A DNA stretch of 5,176 nt from Chloroflexota bacterium. Lineage in GTDB: Bacteria; Chloroflexota; Anaerolineae; Ardenticatenales; Ardenticatenaceae. Below, piece after piece: positions 4,692-5,176 of the stretch. The notes under the pieces are model-generated. The model did not search any database and was not told the DNA's origin. It was given only the letters and a program-made list of their open reading frames with translations. A program made the position numbers and the translations under genes. Location: contig DOUV01000629.1 in NCBI GenBank assembly GCA_003520455.1, positions 1-5,176 of the forward strand. Reading direction: 5' to 3'. Positions within the stretch are counted from its first letter, which is position 1, and every line of letters begins with the position of its first letter.

Positions 4692-5176
4692 CCAAGCGCC
4701 TCGTGGACACTGGCCGCCAACTCCTCGGCTGTTCCTGGAACGCCCGCCGCCTGGAGCAGGGCCACCACACCCTCTACATCACCCCCGGCCAACCGCGCCG
4801 GCATCTCGGTCGAGGTCGCCAGGTCGCGAAAGAGCGACCGGCGCCGGTCGCTGTCGGGCTCTCGGGCCAGCACGAGCGGCCGCAGGGCGCCCAAAAGCAT
4901 GGCATAGGCGCCCCACTCCGGGCCGAAGCTGGCCTCGAGTTGCCGGCGCAGCCGCCGTGCCAACGCGGGGCTGGCGGTGCCGGTCGAGACCATCAGGGTC
5001 AGCTCGCCGCGACGAACCACTGCCGGGACCCAGAAATTGCCCTCTTCGGGTGCGTCCACGACGTTGACCAGCGCTGCCTGCGCCTGGGCCGCCGCCGCCA
5101 CCGCCGCGTTGACCCGGCGATTACCGGTGGCCGCGATCACGAGCCGTGCGCCCGCCAGGTCGGCCGGGGTGAAGCT
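4685..5176 (-). CDS. Precorrin-2 dehydrogenase / sirohydrochlorin ferrochelatase, C-terminal part (cut by window edge)
   Basis: The minus frame is open from the right edge to a TGA at 4687-4685, giving about 163 residues; the N-terminus with the NAD-binding glycine motif is outside. The Met8/CysG N-terminal-domain signature is clear: ADLAGARLVIAATGNRRVN, then VNVVDAPEEGNFWVPAVVRRG, then STGTASPALARRLRRQLE. The enzyme oxidises precorrin-2 to sirohydrochlorin with NAD+ and, in Met8-type proteins, can insert iron to make siroheme, in the cytoplasm. The Asp in NVVD (codon 5056-5054) matches the catalytic Asp of Met8p/CysG. The Cys common a few residues later in homologues (PELC.F type) is Gly here. 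It ends after an Ala/Leu-rich helical tail with no fused methyltransferase domain, so it is the stand-alone form. A GTG at 5140 is internal, since conserved codons continue upstream of it. Confidence 0.9.
   Translation of the reverse strand, partial: SFTPADLAGARLVIAATGNRRVNAAVAAAAQAQAALVNVVDAPEEGNFWVPAVVRRGELTLMVSTGTASPALARRLRRQLEASFGPEWGAYAMLLGALRPLVLAREPDSDRRRSLFRDLATSTEMPARLAGGDVEGVVALLQAAGVPGTAEELAASVHEALGT

Noticed and set aside
4396..5067. Forward 223-codon open frame
   Set aside because: Most of it is antisense to the well-conserved siroheme gene, and the protein is Arg/Pro-rich low complexity.

Overview
The window looks like a GC-rich bacterial chromosome segment. I suspect Chloroflexota: both secreted hydrolases carry an LPLVA(Q/R)-type stretch just after the signal peptide, which I associate informally with exported proteins of that phylum, and the flanking genes have a similar flavour. 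This assignment is an inference from style, not a proof. I see no mobile genes, CRISPR array, tRNA or rRNA.

Layout. The left edge (1-290, minus) holds the N-terminal ~96 residues of a gamma-glutamyltransferase-family acylase with no signal peptide. It has a clear ribosome-binding region and a good sigma70-type promoter (322-351). A divergent intergenic region (291-664) follows, with a forward TATAAT box at 501-506 and a leader of about 150 nt. Next come two tandem forward genes, 665-2125 and 2158-3645. They encode related secreted clan GH-A-type glycoside hydrolases of 486 and 495 residues. They align without gaps for their first ~197 residues, share both catalytic glutamates, and each is preceded by the same short leader and Shine-Dalgarno block. 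They look like a two-gene operon made by tandem duplication.

The region 3646-4684 has no convincing protein gene but is rich in structure. It holds two hairpins after the hydrolase operon, a compound palindrome at 3925-4003, and a minus-strand RNA gene at about 4065-4296. That RNA has its own promoter (4302-4329) and a strong intrinsic terminator (4065-4094). Its fold (closing stem, asymmetric central bubble, apical stem) and short sequence motifs fit 6S RNA, the RNA polymerase-binding regulator. Further right lie an 11-bp perfect hairpin (4463-4494) and a degenerate heptamer repeat (4656-4691). The right edge (4685-5176, minus) is the C-terminal ~163 residues of a stand-alone precorrin-2 dehydrogenase/sirohydrochlorin ferrochelatase (siroheme synthesis).

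The genes do not form one pathway: an extracellular polysaccharide-degradation operon sits between unrelated housekeeping genes. The most interesting items are the 6S-like RNA, the duplicated hydrolase pair with its diverged loop, and the unexplained compound palindrome. I found nothing that I can defend as a wholly new biological system.
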